NCBI GenBank assembly: GCA_050185195.1
Contig: JBFWZQ010000001.1
Location: forward strand, 248,001 to 312,000
DNA length: 64,000 nucleotides
From: CADEFQ01 sp050185195
GTDB taxonomy: Bacteria > Pseudomonadota > Gammaproteobacteria > Steroidobacterales > Steroidobacteraceae
Reading direction: 5' to 3'
The position numbers were made by a program, and so were the translations under genes. The notes beneath the pieces were generated by a model. It was not told the DNA's origin. It searched no databases and worked only from the letters and a program-made list of their open reading frames with translations. Below, piece after piece: positions 26,145-33,214 of the stretch; position 1 is the stretch's first letter; each line of letters begins with the position of its first letter.

Positions 26145-26255
26145 ATGACGACAGTAACGAGACTCCCTACGGCGCCCGCCGAGCAGCGCAATTTCGCTTG
26201 GGAGGTCGAGGCAGTGCTACGTATGGTGGCGATCGCGCTCGATCCTGATAGCTAG
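26145..26255 (+). CDS. 36-residue ORF, unknown
   Basis: ATG 26145 with a good GGAGG at 26132-26136. Encodes MTTVTRLPTAPAEQRNFAWE and continues to VAIALDPDS. No family recognised. It may be the N-terminal piece of a broken small gene whose C-terminal piece is the open frame at 26279-26410 (different frame, see that entry). The surrounding bases 26256-26280 are AT-rich compared with the genome. Confidence 0.35.
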   Translation: MTTVTRLPTAPAEQRNFAWEVEAVLRMVAIALDPDS

Positions 26256-26278
26256 AAAAGAATTCTGATTCGAACTAA

Positions 26279-26410
26279 TGGCTTGCGCTGAGACGGGCGG
26301 CGGATCGGCTCTACGAGCTCGCCGGCAGCCTTGAAGCCGGGCCGCTCGAGGAGCGTGCCGCGGAAATCGCGCAGGAACGCGCGGCCGCGGCTCAAGGCGG
26401 TGAAGCATGA
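26279..26410 (+). pseudogene. open frame without start codon, possible remnant of a small helical protein
   Basis: 43 codons open after a TAA at 26276, reading WLALRRAADRLYELAGSLEA, then a charged helix ERAAEIAQERAAAAQ and stop. No ATG/GTG/TTG start is available in frame. Amphipathic, alanine-rich composition looks like real coding sequence. With the ORF at 26145-26255 it could be one gene split by a frameshift plus stop. Its TGA overlaps the next ATG (ATGA at 26407-26410), a coupling typical of genuine gene pairs. Confidence 0.35.
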
Positions 26411-26640
26411 GCACGGCAATGGAGTTGAAACCCAAGCGGCCCGCGCTCGATGCGCTCACCTTCGAGCCCTGCATCGGCACGGCAGACGATCCTGCGTCGC
26501 TCGTCTACGCGCTGTGCGCCGTGACCCGCACGCTCGAGTCGATTCAGCTCGGCCACTACGAGCCGCCTGAGACGCGAGTATGTAGCGAGCACAACGGACT
26601 CGTGTTTGCCGCGGCGATTCTCGCCGAGCGGTGCGGATGA
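26407..26640 (+). CDS. 77-residue protein of unknown function
   Basis: MSTAMELKPKRPALDALTFE at the start, ending AAAILAERCG, small and mixed alpha. The start overlaps the preceding open frame (ATGA). No family recognised; the style (short, adjacent to a tRNA, with orphan neighbours) resembles cargo of integrated elements. A clear terminator follows at 26678-26700. Confidence 0.55.
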   Translation: MSTAMELKPKRPALDALTFEPCIGTADDPASLVYALCAVTRTLESIQLGHYEPPETRVCSEHNGLVFAAAILAERCG

Positions 26641-26677
26641 AGTTCCCCCGATAACCGCCCGTCTGTTCCACACTTAC

Positions 26678-26700
26678 GGCCGCCCTCGGGGTGGCCTTTT
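26678..26700 (+). terminator. rho-independent terminator
   Basis: GGCCGCCC (26678-26685), loop TCG, GGGTGGCC (26689-26696), then TTTT (26697-26700): an 8-bp stem with one G-T pair. It closes the small-ORF group ending at 26640. Confidence 0.75.
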
Positions 26701-26736
26701 CATTCGTGTACGTTGCAGGCACTATGCGCCCAAGCC

Positions 26737-26813
26737 TCCGGTAGTCGAAGCCCCTACCTACGGCAGGGGAATCGGCGCACGCCGTGGTCGAGAGATCGGC
26801 CTAGACTACCGGG
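26737..26813. repeat. 77-base multi-stem palindromic element
   Basis: Outer perfect 9-bp inverted repeat CCGGTAGTC (26738-26746) and GACTACCGG (26804-26812). Inside are CCCCT...AGGGG (26751-26769), CGGC-GCAC-GCCG (26773-26784) and a small GGTC-GAGA-GATC hairpin (26786-26797). Together they could fold as a four-way junction. It lies between the terminator of the plus-strand small ORFs and the stop of the DUF3800 gene. It is not a tRNA (no T-loop or anticodon arm). A REP-like element, folded 3' UTR or recombination site are all possible. Confidence 0.5.
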
Positions 26814-26829
26814 CGCCCCTTAAATTGCC

Positions 26830-27564
26830 TTACCTACTTCGTCGCGTGCCGCTCATGCGAAGGTTCCACACGCTGACGGCGTAGTTTCCTCTCGGAGTAT
26901 CGGCACCAAATCTGTGCCGACCCGCCTTTTGCGCCATCTCATTTGCGAACAAGGTCCTAACGGCGCTCGCTCCATCGCGGGCATCTCGATCATTCTTGTG
27001 CCATGCGATTGCCCCAGCGAGAAGATCTGTGAGCTGGAGAAGGCGGGAGTTCTTCGAGTCTCTGAAAGCAACGCGCCTGAACGGACTATGGGTAGATTCA
27101 CGTCGCCTCTTAGCCGCCGCCCTGTTAAGGAATTCTTGGAGTTCAGAGGGTTGTCGGGCAGCCGTTCTTGCATCGAGATGAACGACGATTCCTTCGTGAT
27201 CCCCAAAGCGATTCCCCACTCTCGTGTTCAGCAGTGTGTAGAGGAACTTATTGAATCCAAGCTCCGGATCGCCATCGTTGTACTCCGAGTGATCGATGCG
27301 TGTGCAGTCCACTACAAGCCCGTGAAATTCGGCATCAAGTTCACGCACGAGCTGAAAGTGCACGTCTACAAAATCGCGATAGACGTGCAGCTTGCTTTGA
27401 CTGACCTTTGTCCACTTGATCTCGCCGAGAGTTCGATGCCGTTCAAGGACGGCGGTCAGCCTTGCCTCCGCGCTCGCTGCTGCGTCTGACGGAATTACGA
27501 TCGCGCCGAGCACCATGTACGCATGACCGGTCTGACTGCTTTCATCGACAAACACTTCACGCAT
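26830..27564 (-). CDS. DUF3800 domain protein
   Basis: 244 aa. Begins MREVFVDESSQTG, the acidic strand motif of DUF3800, followed by GAIVIP, later VVHLDARTA and the characteristic QLTDLLAGAIAW. The fold is RNase H-like, with conserved acidic residues suggesting a nuclease-type active site, but no biochemical role is established to my knowledge. Such genes are frequent on mobile and defence-associated DNA. GC content and codon use are visibly lower than in neighbours, supporting transfer. The ATG overlaps an upstream in-frame stop (TAATG). The higBA pair lies upstream on the same strand. Confidence 0.85.
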   Translation of the reverse strand: MREVFVDESSQTGHAYMVLGAIVIPSDAAASAEARLTAVLERHRTLGEIKWTKVSQSKLHVYRDFVDVHFQLVRELDAEFHGLVVDCTRIDHSEYNDGDPELGFNKFLYTLLNTRVGNRFGDHEGIVVHLDARTAARQPSELQEFLNRAAAKRRRESTHSPFRRVAFRDSKNSRLLQLTDLLAGAIAWHKNDRDARDGASAVRTLFANEMAQKAGRHRFGADTPRGNYAVSVWNLRMSGTRRSR

Positions 27565-27758
27565 TAGTGCCTCTCCGCCGCTTCCACGTCGACCGGCTCC
27601 AATATTCCCGTGCGGACCGCGTCACGGGCAAGGTCGCAGGAACCGCGCACAACGCGTAGCCACGCGCACCACGCCACGATCAGCAGAGCATGAGCAGGCC
27701 CAGGGGTCGTCGGCACGCGCGGCACCGCGCGTGGCACACGAGCTGCTTGGCGTCCTTT
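27565..27758 (-). other. 194-base gap between higA and the DUF3800 gene, with an open frame in the higA frame
   Basis: Directly after the higA TGA, the same frame stays open to a TAA that overlaps the DUF3800 ATG (TAATG). The C-terminal part reads GSCDLARDAVRTGILEPVDV. Internal GTG codons could serve as starts, giving a small upstream peptide coupled to DUF3800, or this may be the decayed end of another gene. No promoter or terminator stands out. Confidence 0.3.
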
Positions 27759-28085
27759 TCAGACTGCGGCGCGCTCTACGGCCCGAGGCAGGGGCTTCAG
27801 CTTCGGCCGCGCGGCGCGGCTGATTTCCCACAGGTCATACTGCGCCTGCAGGTTCACCCAGATTTCCGGCTCCGTGGCAAAGACCGTGGCCAACCGCAGC
27901 GCCATATCCGGCGTCACCGGCGCCCGCCCGTTCACGATCGCCGAGACGTGCTTGCGCGTCACATCGAGGGCAACGGCCGCCTGCGTGATCGTGACTTTCA
28001 GCGGCTCGAGGTACAGCGCGCGCAGAATCTCCCCCGGGTGCGCGGGCTTCGCCATGCGTGCGGGCTTCTCAGTGGTAGTCGCCAT
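27759..28085 (-). CDS. higA: HigA-family antitoxin (XRE DNA-binding)
   Basis: 108 aa (98 if the internal ATG at 28055 is used). Contains HPGEILRALYLEPLKVTITQ, then the helix-turn-helix AAVALDVTRKHVSAIVNGR, the standard HigA/VapI pattern. Binds HigB and autoregulates the operon. The first ATG overlaps the higB 3' end by 17 bases, as is common when the toxin gene precedes the antitoxin gene (HigBA order). The tail PKLKPLPRAVERAAV is basic. Confidence 0.93.
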   Translation of the reverse strand: MATTTEKPARMAKPAHPGEILRALYLEPLKVTITQAAVALDVTRKHVSAIVNGRAPVTPDMALRLATVFATEPEIWVNLQAQYDLWEISRAARPKLKPLPRAVERAAV

Positions 28086-28347
28086 AATTCACCTCTACGG
28101 CGTGCCCCGCCTCGAAGGCGAAGGTCACGCGAAAGTTCTCATCCACGTCTACGGCATAGTGCCCGGCCCGTTTTCCCTTGAGCGGGTGCAGCCGCAGGCC
28201 CGGTGCGTTCATCTGGCTGGCATGTGTTGCTGCATTCAGCAGCGTCAGGATCAGCCGCAGTCGCTTACCGTGCTTCGCCTGGACCTTCCTTGAGCTGCCG
28301 GTTCGGAACAGCTCCTCAAGGCCCTTGTGACGGAAGCTCTTGATCAT
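28069..28347 (-). CDS. higB: HigB toxin (RelE/ParE superfamily mRNA interferase)
   Basis: 92 aa. MIKSFRHKGLEELFRTGSSR at the start, KHGKRLRLILTLLNAA, LHPLKGKRAGHYAVDVDENF and FEAGHAVEVNYGDYH at the C-terminus are the HigB landmarks; basic residues and the terminal Tyr/His are the usual candidates for ribosome-dependent mRNA cleavage. Complete, no truncation. Preceded by operator dyads at 28361-28408. Confidence 0.93.
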   Translation of the reverse strand: MIKSFRHKGLEELFRTGSSRKVQAKHGKRLRLILTLLNAATHASQMNAPGLRLHPLKGKRAGHYAVDVDENFRVTFAFEAGHAVEVNYGDYH

Positions 28348-28360
28348 GCTGTCCTATCGT

Positions 28361-28408
28361 AACCTAATAGGTTCCGGTAGTGCAACCAGAGTGGTTACAG
28401 TGATAACC
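28361..28408 (-). promoter_or_regulatory. higBA promoter/operator dyads
   Basis: Two inverted repeats upstream of higB: AACCTAATAGGTT (28361-28373), a perfect 6+6 palindrome about one central base, and GGTTA-N6-TAACC (28393-28408). Both share the AACC/GGTT arms, so they are probably two HigA sites. A weak promoter can be drawn on the minus strand, with TTGCAC (28385-28380) and TACGAT (28361-28356), so the inner palindrome would lie between -35 and -10. Confidence 0.6.
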
Positions 28409-28528
28409 CTCCGCCAAGCCGCGGCAGCCTCCCTCCGATGCCACGCGCAGCCATCGTCGCAATCAGTGCCGCCCCGGTGCCGATCATCGCCTTCGCATGA
28501 AACTTGCTGCACGACTGGCTTGACCTGC

Positions 28529-29797
28529 TCAAACCCCAACGAGCGGCGCAAATCCCCCACCCGGCGTCCTGAAGTTCGTGGTCTGCCCCTGGTAGAGGCG
28601 CGCCGCCGAGAGCAGCAACTGTCCGCCGTAGGTATAGAGGCGCACATCCACCTTGCGCACCACGGGCTCGCCGTCGAGGCGGATCCTGCGCTCGCCCGGC
28701 GCCGCGTATTCCTGCGCGATGTAGCCGCCCTGCACGATCTGCGCCCACACGCCCCGGGTGAGCTTGTCGCCCCGATAGACGGCCTTGCCGCCGTGCCCGC
28801 CGGCGGGCTTGAAGAAGTAGTCCTTGCGCGCGCCCCACAGCGCCTGCGCGTTGTCCGCCGTCACGAGCACGGTGCGGGGTATCGCGCGCAGCGCGTCCAG
28901 CACCTGCGTGTCGAGCCCCCACGACGCCAGCCGCGCCCCGTCCGACAGCAGGCCGAGATTGCGCTTGTCTGCAAAAAGGGCGTGCGCACGCGGATGGGGC
29001 GTGAGGACGACCGCACCCTGCAGGTAGGCGTCGCGCAGCGCCGCATGCTCCGGCCGCTCGAGCGCGAAGTCGACGAGGCGGTTGTAGACGAGATCGACGG
29101 GCTCGCCCGCGAGCAGCAGCCGGCCGCCTTCGTGGCGTAGCGCCGCGGCCTCCGCGATGACCGTCTCGAAGCCGTGGCGGGCAAGCAGGCGCTGCGCCAG
29201 CAGGAATTCCGGATAGAGGTACTGCTCCTGCGGGCGGGTGTCGACGAGGGCGATCCGCTGCGGCCGGCCGGCGCGGCCCTGCAGGCGCCACTCTTCCAGG
29301 AACATGGCAACGACGGCCGGCTCGAATGCCAGCGCGCCGGGATTCGCGGCCGCGAGGTCTTCTTCCACGCAGCAGGCGCGCTGCGCCTGGCGCAGCACCG
29401 CGTTGAGGAACGCGCCCCCCGCATTCGTGTTGACCTCGATGAGCCGCGGGCCGTCATCGGTGAGATGGAAGTCGTAGCCCATGAACACGCCGATGGGGCC
29501 CGGATCGTGACGGGCGATGTCGGGTGCCCACGCGAGCACGGCCTGCTGGTACGCGGGCAGCGTCGCGACCGCTTCGATGGCGCGGGCCGTTTGCAGCATC
29601 TCCTCGATCGCGGTCGCCGGCAGGAACACCGGCGTGTTCGCAAACAGGTGCGGCCGCGCATCGAGCAGCGCCTCGACGGAATGCTCGCCGCCCAGTTGGT
29701 GGGTCAGCGCGGCCCGCAACTGCGCGGCCTCGACAGTGACGCAGAAGCAGTCCTGGTTGAGACGCCGGGAGACATCCTTGGCGGCCTCGATCGACAT
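28529..29797 (-). CDS. ATP-grasp-like protein of unknown function
   Basis: 422 aa, no signal peptide. The central GYDFHLTDDGPRLIEVNTNA and the C-terminal half FFKPAGGHGGKAVY...VRKVDVRLYTYGGQLLL...RLYQGQTTNF look like the nucleotide-binding and metal-binding segments of an ATP-grasp fold (K-rich loop, acidic and Asn ligands). The substrate is unknown; such enzymes ligate a carboxylate to an amine or thiol. AAGGGG about 12 bases upstream may be its ribosome binding site. Divergent from the tetR gene, so it is a plausible target of that repressor. About 120 bases beyond its end (28409-28528) hold nothing recognisable. Confidence 0.6.
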   Translation of the reverse strand: MSIEAAKDVSRRLNQDCFCVTVEAAQLRAALTHQLGGEHSVEALLDARPHLFANTPVFLPATAIEEMLQTARAIEAVATLPAYQQAVLAWAPDIARHDPGPIGVFMGYDFHLTDDGPRLIEVNTNAGGAFLNAVLRQAQRACCVEEDLAAANPGALAFEPAVVAMFLEEWRLQGRAGRPQRIALVDTRPQEQYLYPEFLLAQRLLARHGFETVIAEAAALRHEGGRLLLAGEPVDLVYNRLVDFALERPEHAALRDAYLQGAVVLTPHPRAHALFADKRNLGLLSDGARLASWGLDTQVLDALRAIPRTVLVTADNAQALWGARKDYFFKPAGGHGGKAVYRGDKLTRGVWAQIVQGGYIAQEYAAPGERRIRLDGEPVVRKVDVRLYTYGGQLLLSAARLYQGQTTNFRTPGGGFAPLVGV

Positions 29798-29875
29798 GGC
29801 AAAACGATCCCCTTCAATTCGGCTATTCCAATTCTATGGAATTCAACGGGGGCTTGCCCCGAAAGAGGATCTGAA

Positions 29876-29909
29876 TATACTGAGCATCAACTCATTGAGT
29901 GTTTGCTCA
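29876..29909 (+). promoter_or_regulatory. TetR operator overlapping the tetR promoter
   Basis: A nested 29-base palindrome centred on T29895: outer arms TGAGCA (29881-29886) and TGCTCA (29904-29909), inner arms ACTCA (29890-29894) and TGAGT (29896-29900). A -10, TATACT, occupies 29876-29881 with TTGCCC as a weak -35 at 29854-29859. The predicted start of transcription falls within the palindrome, so a bound repressor would block initiation. A second small dyad, AATTC-TATG-GAATT (29830-29843), lies nearer the divergent ATP-grasp gene. Confidence 0.65.
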
Positions 29910-29914
29910 TCAAA

Positions 29915-30517
29915 ATGACACCCGCCACCGCACACCCCAGCCAGCGCACCCGCCAGCGCGAGACGACACGCCGCCGCCTGATCCAGGCCGGCCTGCGCGT
30001 GGTTGCCGCCGAAGGTTTTGCCGGTGCGAGCACCGCCGCGATCGCGCGAGCAACCGGCAAGGCGCACGGCACGGTATTCGTGCACTTCCCGACGCGCGAC
30101 GCGCTGGTCGCCGAGCTCGTAGCCGAGGTCGGGCGCGGCATGTCGACACAGCTCGCGCGCCTCGCGGGTGACGACCCGGCCCTGCCGGATGTGCTCGACG
30201 CGCACCTCGCCGCGCTCGCCGAACACGAACAGCTCTACGCGCGCGTGCTGTCGGAAGCCGCGACGCTGCCGAAAGCCGCGCGCGCGCAGGTCTTCGCGCT
30301 GCAGTCGGGCATCGCCTTTCGGCTGCGTGCCGCGTGGACTCGCGCCCGCGCACAGGGCACGGTGCGCGACCTCGACCCGGTCGCGCTCGCGAACATCTGG
30401 ATCAGCCTCACCAACCACTACCTGATGAATCGCGACCTGTTCGCGCCGGGCGGCAGCGTGATCGAAAACTGCGGCGCGGCGCTCAAGTCGCAGTTGCTCG
30501 ACCTCATTCGTCCCTGA
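29915..30517 (+). CDS. TetR/AcrR-family transcriptional repressor
   Basis: 200 aa. N-terminal HTH: RRRLIQAGLRVVAAEGFAGA, then TAAIARATGKAHGTVFVHFPTRDALVAEL, which is the TetR three-helix pattern. The C-terminal ligand domain is helical and ends ALKSQLLDLIRP. ATG at 29915 is five bases after the nested palindrome, consistent with autoregulation. The zinc-ribbon and NTF2-like genes follow at close spacing. Effector unknown. Confidence 0.9.
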   Translation: MTPATAHPSQRTRQRETTRRRLIQAGLRVVAAEGFAGASTAAIARATGKAHGTVFVHFPTRDALVAELVAEVGRGMSTQLARLAGDDPALPDVLDAHLAALAEHEQLYARVLSEAATLPKAARAQVFALQSGIAFRLRAAWTRARAQGTVRDLDPVALANIWISLTNHYLMNRDLFAPGGSVIENCGAALKSQLLDLIRP

Positions 30518-30530
30518 CAAGGAGCCAGCC

Positions 30531-30788
30531 ATGGCCACGGAGCTCTGTCGATCCTGCGGTTCCTGCGGTTTCCCGATGCGCCACCCCGACGATTGCGCGG
30601 GGGGCAATCCCGACGCCGAATTCTGCAGCACCTGCGCGCACGAGAGCGGTGCGCTCAAGCCCTATGACGACGTGGTGCAGGCCAACGCCGAGTACCTCGT
30701 GCGCGAGCAGGGCCTCGACCTCGGGGCGGCGCGCGAAATGGCGCACGCGCTGCTGGCGAGCATGCCCGCCTGGCGGGAGCGGCGCTGA
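30531..30788 (+). CDS. small zinc-ribbon protein
   Basis: 85 aa with CRSCGSCGFPM, then DDCAGG and FCSTCAH, a treble-clef or zinc-ribbon arrangement of the putative zinc ribbon family (PF12674-like), followed by a helical tail that ends MPAWRERR. AAGGAG is located at 30519-30524. Its stop overlaps the following start by one base (TGATG). Function unknown; members often accompany regulators. Confidence 0.75.
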   Translation: MATELCRSCGSCGFPMRHPDDCAGGNPDAEFCSTCAHESGALKPYDDVVQANAEYLVREQGLDLGAAREMAHALLASMPAWRERR

Positions 30789-31678
30789 TGGGCCGCCTGT
30801 GCAAGTCCGCCGTGCTCTCCGGCCTGCCGCTGCTCTTCGCACCCGTCGCGCAGGCGCTGCCGGCGCCCGCCCCGGACAGGGCGCAAGCGCAGTTGCGCAG
30901 CCTCAATCACCAGGTCATCGACACACTCGCGCACCCCGATCGCGACTTCATGGACCGGGTGACCGCGAACGACTTCCTGCTGACGGACACGTCCGGCCAC
31001 TGGCTCGAACGTCGGCGACATCTCGCGCGGCTGCACACGCCGTGGTTGCGCGGCGGGATCTCCTACGACGACGTGCAGGTGCGCCTGTACGGCCCGATTG
31101 CGCTGGTGCACGGCGTGTTCGAGTCGCGCGACGACGCGGGCACGGCGCAGCGCGTGCGTTACACCGACGTGTACCGATGGGACGGGATGCAGTGGCAGCG
31201 GGTCAACGCGCAAACCACGCCGCTGCGCGATGGGGTCGCCCGGCCGCTGCAGCGGGGCAAGGCGCCCACGCATGCGCCATGGCGGGGCAAGGACCCCACG
31301 GGCAGCGACGACGAAGTACTGCGCGAACTCAACGAGCGCTACGTGCGCGCGTTTCGCGAGGCGGATGTCGCCTGGTACGACGCGCACCTCGCGCCCGACT
31401 ACGTCGTCGTGAGTGCCGATGGGTCGTACCACGATCGCGCCCGTGCGCTCGCCGAGTTTGCCGAGCCCTATTACGCCACGTACCTGCAATCGTTCCCCGT
31501 CGGCAAGGTGCGCATCCGCCGCTTCGGCGACATCGCGCTCATCCACGCCGAGAACGCCTATGAGCGCAAGGACCGGCGCCGCGGCGTCAACCGCTACACC
31601 GACATCTGGCACCGGCAGGCCGACGGCCGCTGGCTCTGCATCGCCGCGCACATCACGACACACAAGCCGCCGCGGTAA
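30788..31678 (+). CDS. exported protein with two NTF2-like (SnoaL/DUF4440) domains
   Basis: 296 aa. Signal peptide ending PVAQALPAPA. The two halves have the same layout: LRSLNHQVIDTLAHPDRDFMDRV...FLLTDTSGHW...RVRYTDVYRWDGMQWQRVNAQ, and LRELNERYVRAFREADVAWYDAHLAPDYVVVSADGSY...VNRYTDIWHRQADGRWLCIAAH. Each is a cone-shaped NTF2 fold of the nuclear-transport-factor-like superfamily. Periplasmic location predicted; ligand unknown. ATG overlaps the previous stop. Confidence 0.8.
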   Translation: MGRLCKSAVLSGLPLLFAPVAQALPAPAPDRAQAQLRSLNHQVIDTLAHPDRDFMDRVTANDFLLTDTSGHWLERRRHLARLHTPWLRGGISYDDVQVRLYGPIALVHGVFESRDDAGTAQRVRYTDVYRWDGMQWQRVNAQTTPLRDGVARPLQRGKAPTHAPWRGKDPTGSDDEVLRELNERYVRAFREADVAWYDAHLAPDYVVVSADGSYHDRARALAEFAEPYYATYLQSFPVGKVRIRRFGDIALIHAENAYERKDRRRGVNRYTDIWHRQADGRWLCIAAHITTHKPPR

Positions 31679-31752
31679 CAGGGCATGCGCGCGCGGCGCG
31701 CTATGATGGCCCGTCACCTGGACGAGCCCGATAGTGGCCGGGAGCTTCTTCG

Positions 31753-32637
31753 ATGCCGCCGACCGAACAGCGCTGGCGCTCGCGCGATGGCCTCGATTTG
31801 TTCGCACGCGATTACGCGCCGGTCGATGGGCACGCTGCCACGGGCGAGCCGCGACTGCCTGTCGTGTGCATCCCGGGCCTCACGCGCAATTCGCTCGATT
31901 TCGATGCGGTCGCGCCGTGGATCGCGGGCCTCGGCCGCCGCGTGCTCGCCGTCGACCTGCGGGGCCGCGGGGAATCCGCGCGCGACCCCGACCCGCGCCG
32001 CTACAAGGTACCCGTCTACGCCGACGATCTCGCGGCGCTGCTCGATGCGCTCGCGATTCCGCGCGCGATCTTCCTCGGCACTTCGCTCGGCGGCCTCGTG
32101 ACGATGGCGTTTGCCGTGCGCCACGGCAAACGGCTCGCGGGCGCGGCGCTGAACGACGTGGGGCCTGAGGTCGACCCCGCGGGCGCCGCGCGTATCCGCG
32201 GCTACGTCGGCAAGGCCCCGCCGATCGAGAGCTGGGAAGGCGCCGTCGCGTACGCCAGGCTGATCAACGGCGCAGGACTGCCGAACCTCGCGGATGCCGA
32301 ATGGGACACGATGGCGCGCCGCATGTTCCGCCCTGGCGCCGACGGGCGGCCGGAACTCAACTACGACCCGCGGATCCTGCAGTCCTTCGGCCCGCTCAGG
32401 CTGCGCATCGCGCAGTGGTTCGCGTGGGGCGCGTTTCGCCAGCTCGCGCGCCACCGCCCGCTGCTCCTGCTGCGCGGCGCCCGCAGCGACATCCTCGCGC
32501 CCGCCACCGTCACGCGGATGCGGCGCATCGCGCCCGCGATGCAGGTGGCCGAAATCCCCGGCGTCGGCCACGCGCCAATGCTGACGGAAGCTGCGGCGCG
32601 GACAGCGCTGCAGGCATTCCTGGCCGAAGCGCCATAG
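31753..32637 (+). CDS. alpha/beta hydrolase
   Basis: 294 aa. Catalytic triad visible: Ser111 in LGTSLGG, Asp246 in GARSDILAP, His273 in GVGHAPM. Oxyanion region VCIPGLTRNS and VDLRGRGESARD are standard for the epoxide hydrolase/esterase-like group. GGGAGC precedes the ATG. No signal peptide, so cytoplasmic. Substrate cannot be deduced. Confidence 0.9.
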   Translation: MPPTEQRWRSRDGLDLFARDYAPVDGHAATGEPRLPVVCIPGLTRNSLDFDAVAPWIAGLGRRVLAVDLRGRGESARDPDPRRYKVPVYADDLAALLDALAIPRAIFLGTSLGGLVTMAFAVRHGKRLAGAALNDVGPEVDPAGAARIRGYVGKAPPIESWEGAVAYARLINGAGLPNLADAEWDTMARRMFRPGADGRPELNYDPRILQSFGPLRLRIAQWFAWGAFRQLARHRPLLLLRGARSDILAPATVTRMRRIAPAMQVAEIPGVGHAPMLTEAAARTALQAFLAEAP

Positions 32638-32653
32638 GGGCGCACGGCTCGTA

Positions 32654-32659
32654 TATAAT
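32654..32659 (+). promoter_or_regulatory. -10 element of the cytochrome c5 gene
   Basis: Perfect TATAAT at 32654-32659, about 40 bases before the GTG start of the cytochrome gene, standing out in GC-rich DNA. The -35 region is poor, so an activator may assist. Confidence 0.5.
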
Positions 32660-32698
32660 GCGCGGCCTTTCCCGACACTTGACCCCCGGATCGAGATC

Positions 32699-33214
32699 GT
32701 GAGCAAGCAAGACTCGCACTTCATCAACGTGTTCGGCCTCGTCCTCGGCATCCTGATCGCCGTCGCCATCGTGATCTTCGGGGTCGCCCGCGCGGTCGGC
32801 AATTCGACCCAGCGCAAGCACGTGCAGGAAGAAGATCTTTACGTGAAGGCGGTCGAGGCCCGCGTCGCGCCGCCCGTGCGCATCGCAGTGGCCGGCGCCG
32901 ACAACTCGGCACTCAAGATCGAGGCCCCCGCGGCCAGCGATGCGCCCTCGATGCCCGTTCCCGCCGACGGCGCCGCGCTCTATGACGCCGCGTGCCACAC
33001 CTGCCACGGCCCGGGCCTCGCCGGTGCACCGAAGATCGGCGACGGCGCCGCGTGGGGGCCGCGCATCGCGCAGGGCACCGCCACGCTCTACAAGCACGCC
33101 ATCGAAGGCTTCACCGGCCAGCACGGCGTGATGCCGCCGAAGGGCGGCCGCACCGACCTGCCCGACGACCTGATCAAGCAGGGCGTCGACTACATGGTCG
33201 GCAAGTCGCGCTAA
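32699..33214 (+). CDS. membrane-anchored cytochrome c5
   Basis: 171 aa, GTG start. One N-terminal membrane helix (about 11-33, VFGLVLGILIAVAIVIFGVA) left uncleaved as an anchor, a linker, then a c5-type haem domain with CHTCH (99-103) and axial Met145 in GVMPPKGGR. Spacing and the short C-terminal helix fit the cytochrome c5 family that feeds oxidases or denitrification enzymes. Ends four bases past the convergent comM stop. Confidence 0.9.
   Translation: MSKQDSHFINVFGLVLGILIAVAIVIFGVARAVGNSTQRKHVQEEDLYVKAVEARVAPPVRIAVAGADNSALKIEAPAASDAPSMPVPADGAALYDAACHTCHGPGLAGAPKIGDGAAWGPRIAQGTATLYKHAIEGFTGQHGVMPPKGGRTDLPDDLIKQGVDYMVGKSR

Noticed and set aside
25953..26820. Possible att duplication of the tRNA-Arg 3' end around 26810
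   Set aside because: CCGGGCGCCCC at 26809-26819 shares only a GC-rich core with the tRNA 3' end; no convincing direct repeat and no integrase gene were found.
26914..27489. 191-codon plus-strand frame opposite the DUF3800 gene
   Set aside because: The minus strand has clear DUF3800 motifs and a sensible start. The plus frame has no ribosome binding site or recognisable domain.
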